Source of the DNA: Peptacetobacter hiranonis | Lineage (GTDB): Bacteria; Bacillota; Clostridia; Peptostreptococcales; Peptostreptococcaceae | Assembly: GCF_008151785.1 (NCBI RefSeq) | Contig: NZ_CP036523.1 | Span: 1,550,001 to 1,614,000, forward strand | Length of the DNA stretch: 64,000 nt | Direction of reading: 5' to 3' | Shown: one piece after another, positions 60,886-64,000 of the stretch | Position numbering within the stretch: the stretch's first letter is position 1 | Layout: every line of letters begins with the position of its first letter | The notes under the pieces: generated by a model | Seen by the model: only the letters and a program-made list of their open reading frames with translations | The model's database searches: none | Told to the model about the DNA's origin: nothing | Made by a program: the position numbers and the translations under genes

Positions 60886-63800
60886 TTATATAATTCCAGC
60901 AAATTTTTCAGCTTCCTGAAGCTTTAGACTTATTATTTTTGATATTGCTCTTTCTTGCATAGTAACTCCGTAAATATATTCCGCTGCCTCCATAGTACCT
61001 CTTCTATGTGTAACGGCTATGAACTGAGTATCCTGTGAAAGTTCTTTTAAAAATTCACCAAATCTATATACATTTATATCATCAAGTGGTGCTTCAATTT
61101 CGTCTAGTATACAGAATGGTGTAGGTCTAGAGATAATTATCGCAAACAGTATACAAATTGCTGTAAGCGCCTTTTCTCCACCTGATAAAAGATTTATATT
61201 CTTCATTTTTTTACCTGGTGGCTGAGCTGTTATAATTATATCGCTTTCAAGTATATTTTCCTTGTCAGCTATAGTTAACTCTCCAGTTCCTCCTCCAAAT
61301 AATTTCTTGTAGACATTCTTGAAATTATTTGAAATCTCTTCAAATTTTTCAACAAATTCTATCTTCATATTATGCTCTAGCTCTTTTATAAGCTTAGTTA
61401 TACCTGCTATAGACTCCTCTAAATCAGCCTTTTGACTACTGTAAAGGTCGTATCTTTCCTTAGTTTCTTTATATTCTTCTATTGAATCCAAATTAACGCT
61501 TCCTATAGCTCTCTTTTCTCTTTTTAAAGAATCTATTTCTTTTTTACTTATTTGAAGCTCATCATCTCTAAGCTCTGATGCCTGCATGAATGTCATATCG
61601 TACTGCTCAAACATCTTATTTAAATAGCCTTCTCTATTAGACTTAAATCTCTCTAACTTAGAATTAGTCTTATAATGTTCTTCTCTAAGCTCTAACACTT
61701 CTCTTTCATTTCTTTTAATTTCTTTTGATTTTTCGTCTAAGTTATTTTTAAACTCTGTTCTTTTAATTTTCTTATCTTCTAGTATTCTATTGGCTTCTAA
61801 ATGTTCCTTTTGTAAATTAGATTTTTCTAATTCTTCAGCCTTTATATTTTCTCCAAATAGTTCAACTTCTTTTAAGTCGACTTCTATTTCCTTTTTCATA
61901 CCTTCAATTCTTATAACAGTATTTTCATTTTCCATAGAAATTCTACTTGTATTTGAATTCAGAGATTTTAAATCATTATTTAGATTTATTAACTCTATAT
62001 TTAAGGCCTCAAATTCTTTTCTATCTTTATCGTAAATATTTTTACTTTCTTCAAGAACTTTATTTAACCTCTCAACTTCTTCTCTAGTTTCTTCTGATTT
62101 TTTATCTATTTCTTCTATTTTTTCATTTGCAGCTTTTAACTTAGATATAGTGTATTCCATATTAGAACTAATACTTTCTTTTTCTCTTTCTAATTTATCG
62201 ATATTAGTTTTATACTCTGAAATTTTTTCCTCTAATTTTTTAATTTCTGCTTTTTTAAGAAGTATATTTTTTTCTATTGAGTTCTTTTCTGAAACAAGCT
62301 TATCCTTTTCTGCATATAGCTTAGTTTTATCTTCTTTTAACTGTTTAAGTTCTGAGTCTTCTTTTTCTATACTTGCAGAAAGCTCATCTATTTTTTCTGA
62401 ATACTCGCTTATAATTCTCTTTCTTGATAGTAGATTTGCACTATTTCTTACACTACCACCTGTTATAGATCCACCAGGTTTTAATATTTCTCCATCGAGA
62501 GTAGCAATTTTTATCTTATATTTAGTATCTCTTGCGAACTGTATAGCCTGGTCTATATCCTCTATTACAACAGTTTTACCAAGTAAACCTTCTACTACAT
62601 TTCTGTATTTTTCATCAAATTCTAATAGTTCTGATGCTACTCCTATAGGCTCGATTTTAGATTTTACATCTTTTAAATCTATCAAATTAGGAGTAACTAC
62701 ATTTAATGGAAGGAATGTAACTCTACCGCTCTCTGTTTTCTTTAAGAATTCTATCGCTTCTTTAGCACATTCTTCATCTTCTGTTATTATATTCTGCATA
62801 GCAGCTGCAAGTGATGCCTCTATTGCCTTTTCGTATTTCTCAGAAACAGAAATAACTTGAGCCACAGCCCCATCTATCCCTCTAAGTTTTTTATTTTTTA
62901 ATACTTCTTTTACTCCACGATTGAAACCATCGTACTGATTTTCCATCTCTACGTAGATTTTTTTCTTAGATTCAAATTCATTTAATTTGTACTTGTTATC
63001 AGTTATATTTTTTTCTAAATCCGATATTTTATTAGATACTTCTTCTATCTTATTAGTATTATCAGCTATTTTTTTACCTATATTTTCAAATTCAGAATCT
63101 ATAACCCCAAGTTCTTCTTTTTCCTTTTCAATTGACTTAGAAGTATTTTTTATATTTTTCTCATTTTCATCTGTAGATTCATCTATTGTCCGCCATCTTT
63201 GATTCATATTATCTCGATTGGCCTCAAGAGAAGATACGTTGTTCGATATAGACTGTTTTTCATTTAATAGATTAATTCTATTATCTTTTAATTCATCTAT
63301 TTTTTTCTCGACATTATCTATATTTTCCTTTTGTTCTTTGTTTTTAGCTCCACTTTTCTCTAAAGCGGCTTCAAGTTCTTCTTTTTTAGAACTTAAAATT
63401 TCTATCTTCTGAAGAATTTCTTTTTTATCTTCGTCGTTCTTTTCAGATAGATTGCTAAGTTTTTCTATTTCTTCTTTTTTTCTATCTATTTCTCTTTTCT
63501 TGTTATTGCTCTTTTCTGTTATAAGATTTATATCTGACTCTTTCTGTGCAATTACCTCTTTTATTGAAGATATGTACTCATTTCCCTTTTCAATTTCTTC
63601 ATCTAAAACTTCAGACTCTAGTTTTAAATCTTCATATTCCTTTTCTAAAGTTTTACTTTTTTCTTCGCCAGTATTTATCTTATTTTCGCTTTCTTCTAAA
63701 GCAAGTTTTATTTCCCCAGCTTCTTTGTCTATCTTGTTTATTTCCCTTAAAAAGCTATTTACCTCTAGCTCTTTAAGTCTTCCAGATATTTCCAAGAATT

Positions 63801-64000
63801 TCTCAGCCTTTTCCTTTTGATTTTTCAATGGATTAATCTGTTTTTCTATTTCTATATAAATATCATTTATTCTCTCTAGATTTTCAGATGTATTTTTAAG
63901 ATTTCTTTCGGCCTCTTGTTTTTTATATCTGTATTTAGCTATTCCACAGGCTTCATCAAATACTTTTCTTCTAACACCAGGATTATTGCTCAGTATTTCG
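60886..64000 (-). CDS. smc: Chromosome segregation protein SMC, C-terminal 1037 codons (5' end outside window)
   Basis: SMC is the ATPase core of bacterial condensin, acting with ScpA and ScpB (genes at 16952-18233). The frame stays open to the right edge: the last visible N-terminal residues read EILSNNPGVRRKVFDEACGI, then AKYRYKKQEAE, the conserved end of the N-terminal head. So the apparent start at 63828 is internal. Two long coiled-coil arms flank a hinge (LRGIDGAVAQVISVSEKYEK, ATLDGEILKPGGSITGGS). The C-terminal head has the signature LLSGGEKALTAICILFAI and Walker B CILDEIEAPLDDINV. Where most relatives have FEEAAGI, this one has FDEACGI. Confidence 0.97.
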   Translation of the reverse strand, partial: EILSNNPGVRRKVFDEACGIAKYRYKKQEAERNLKNTSENLERINDIYIEIEKQINPLKNQKEKAEKFLEISGRLKELEVNSFLREINKIDKEAGEIKLALEESENKINTGEEKSKTLEKEYEDLKLESEVLDEEIEKGNEYISSIKEVIAQKESDINLITEKSNNKKREIDRKKEEIEKLSNLSEKNDEDKKEILQKIEILSSKKEELEAALEKSGAKNKEQKENIDNVEKKIDELKDNRINLLNEKQSISNNVSSLEANRDNMNQRWRTIDESTDENEKNIKNTSKSIEKEKEELGVIDSEFENIGKKIADNTNKIEEVSNKISDLEKNITDNKYKLNEFESKKKIYVEMENQYDGFNRGVKEVLKNKKLRGIDGAVAQVISVSEKYEKAIEASLAAAMQNIITEDEECAKEAIEFLKKTESGRVTFLPLNVVTPNLIDLKDVKSKIEPIGVASELLEFDEKYRNVVEGLLGKTVVIEDIDQAIQFARDTKYKIKIATLDGEILKPGGSITGGSVRNSANLLSRKRIISEYSEKIDELSASIEKEDSELKQLKEDKTKLYAEKDKLVSEKNSIEKNILLKKAEIKKLEEKISEYKTNIDKLEREKESISSNMEYTISKLKAANEKIEEIDKKSEETREEVERLNKVLEESKNIYDKDRKEFEALNIELINLNNDLKSLNSNTSRISMENENTVIRIEGMKKEIEVDLKEVELFGENIKAEELEKSNLQKEHLEANRILEDKKIKRTEFKNNLDEKSKEIKRNEREVLELREEHYKTNSKLERFKSNREGYLNKMFEQYDMTFMQASELRDDELQISKKEIDSLKREKRAIGSVNLDSIEEYKETKERYDLYSSQKADLEESIAGITKLIKELEHNMKIEFVEKFEEISNNFKNVYKKLFGGGTGELTIADKENILESDIIITAQPPGKKMKNINLLSGGEKALTAICILFAIIISRPTPFCILDEIEAPLDDINVYRFGEFLKELSQDTQFIAVTHRRGTMEAAEYIYGVTMQERAISKIISLKLQEAEKFAGII

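Noticed and set aside
62150-62860. 236-codon plus-strand ORF opposite smc
   Set aside because: It is a mirror of the coiled-coil coding sequence; the Ser/Phe/Leu-rich product is what the complement of Glu/Lys-rich codons gives.
60886-63828. A 980-codon smc reading that seems to start near 63828
   Set aside because: The frame continues upstream to the window edge with conserved SMC sequence (FDEACGIAKYRY), so that start is internal and the gene is cut by the edge.
1-64000. CRISPR array, tRNA or rRNA genes, prophage
   Set aside because: No regularly spaced repeats, no cloverleaf sequences and no phage genes were seen on reading through; short or degenerate tRNAs could still be missed by eye.

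Overview
The window is 64 kb of low-GC chromosome from an anaerobic firmicute of the class Clostridia. Gene order and protein sequences fit the Peptostreptococcaceae (Clostridioides/Peptostreptococcus type) best, for example alaS-ireB-ruvX-DUF1292-fur and topA-codY. The genus is inferred, not proven. Nearly every gene is on the minus strand, and most of the content is conserved housekeeping. Intrinsic terminators are plentiful. Gln is written mostly CAG in spite of the AT-rich background.

Reading in the transcribed direction (high to low coordinates): smc (cut by the right edge)-ftsY, then ylxM-ffh-rpsP-khpA, rimM-trmD, rplS with its leader, and rbgA. Three tandem BrnQ branched-chain amino acid transporters separate these from rnhB. 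Next come an FMN-dependent alpha-hydroxy-acid dehydrogenase, IS copy 2, a small unknown gene and a flavin reductase-like gene (+). After these lie yraN-comM-dprA-topA-codY, rarA, and iscR-iscS-iscU-mnmA with an IscR-type control region. A T-box precedes alaS-ireB-(large unknown membrane protein)-ruvX, and then come DUF1292-fur.

Further left are a DUF457 membrane protein (+), rnj (RNase J), a small membrane protein, pgi and IS copy 1. Then come a site-2 protease homologue with scpA-scpB-marR, a sirtuin (+), an SH3b-glucosaminidase and polC. The rimP-nusA-ylxR-ylxQ-infB-rbfA-nrnA-truB-ribF cluster follows, then rpsO, a degV gene and the start of pnp.

Together these genes cover translation (ribosomal proteins, IF2, 16S and ribosome maturation, tRNA modification, AlaRS), RNA decay (RNase J, PNPase), protein targeting (Ffh, FtsY, YlxM) and chromosome maintenance (SMC-ScpAB, PolC, TopA, RarA, DprA). 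They also cover Fe-S and thiol supply (IscRSU, MnmA) and nutrient control (CodY beside BrnQ transporters, Fur). The accessory content is small. It consists of two apparently identical 1.7-kb IS91-like (HUH/Y2) elements with a companion zinc-ribbon gene, three BrnQ paralogues and a few unknown proteins.

The observations most worth following are these: both IS copies sit directly against the U-tract of a host intrinsic terminator, in the same orientation; the IS carries a separate zinc-ribbon gene; a 22-bp inverted repeat brackets the ylxM-ffh promoter; a perfect dyad overlaps the -10 of the FMN dehydrogenase gene; a compact structured element lies upstream of rnj; and an unrecognised 739-residue membrane protein is inserted in the ireB-ruvX operon. 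No CRISPR array, tRNA, rRNA or prophage was seen.
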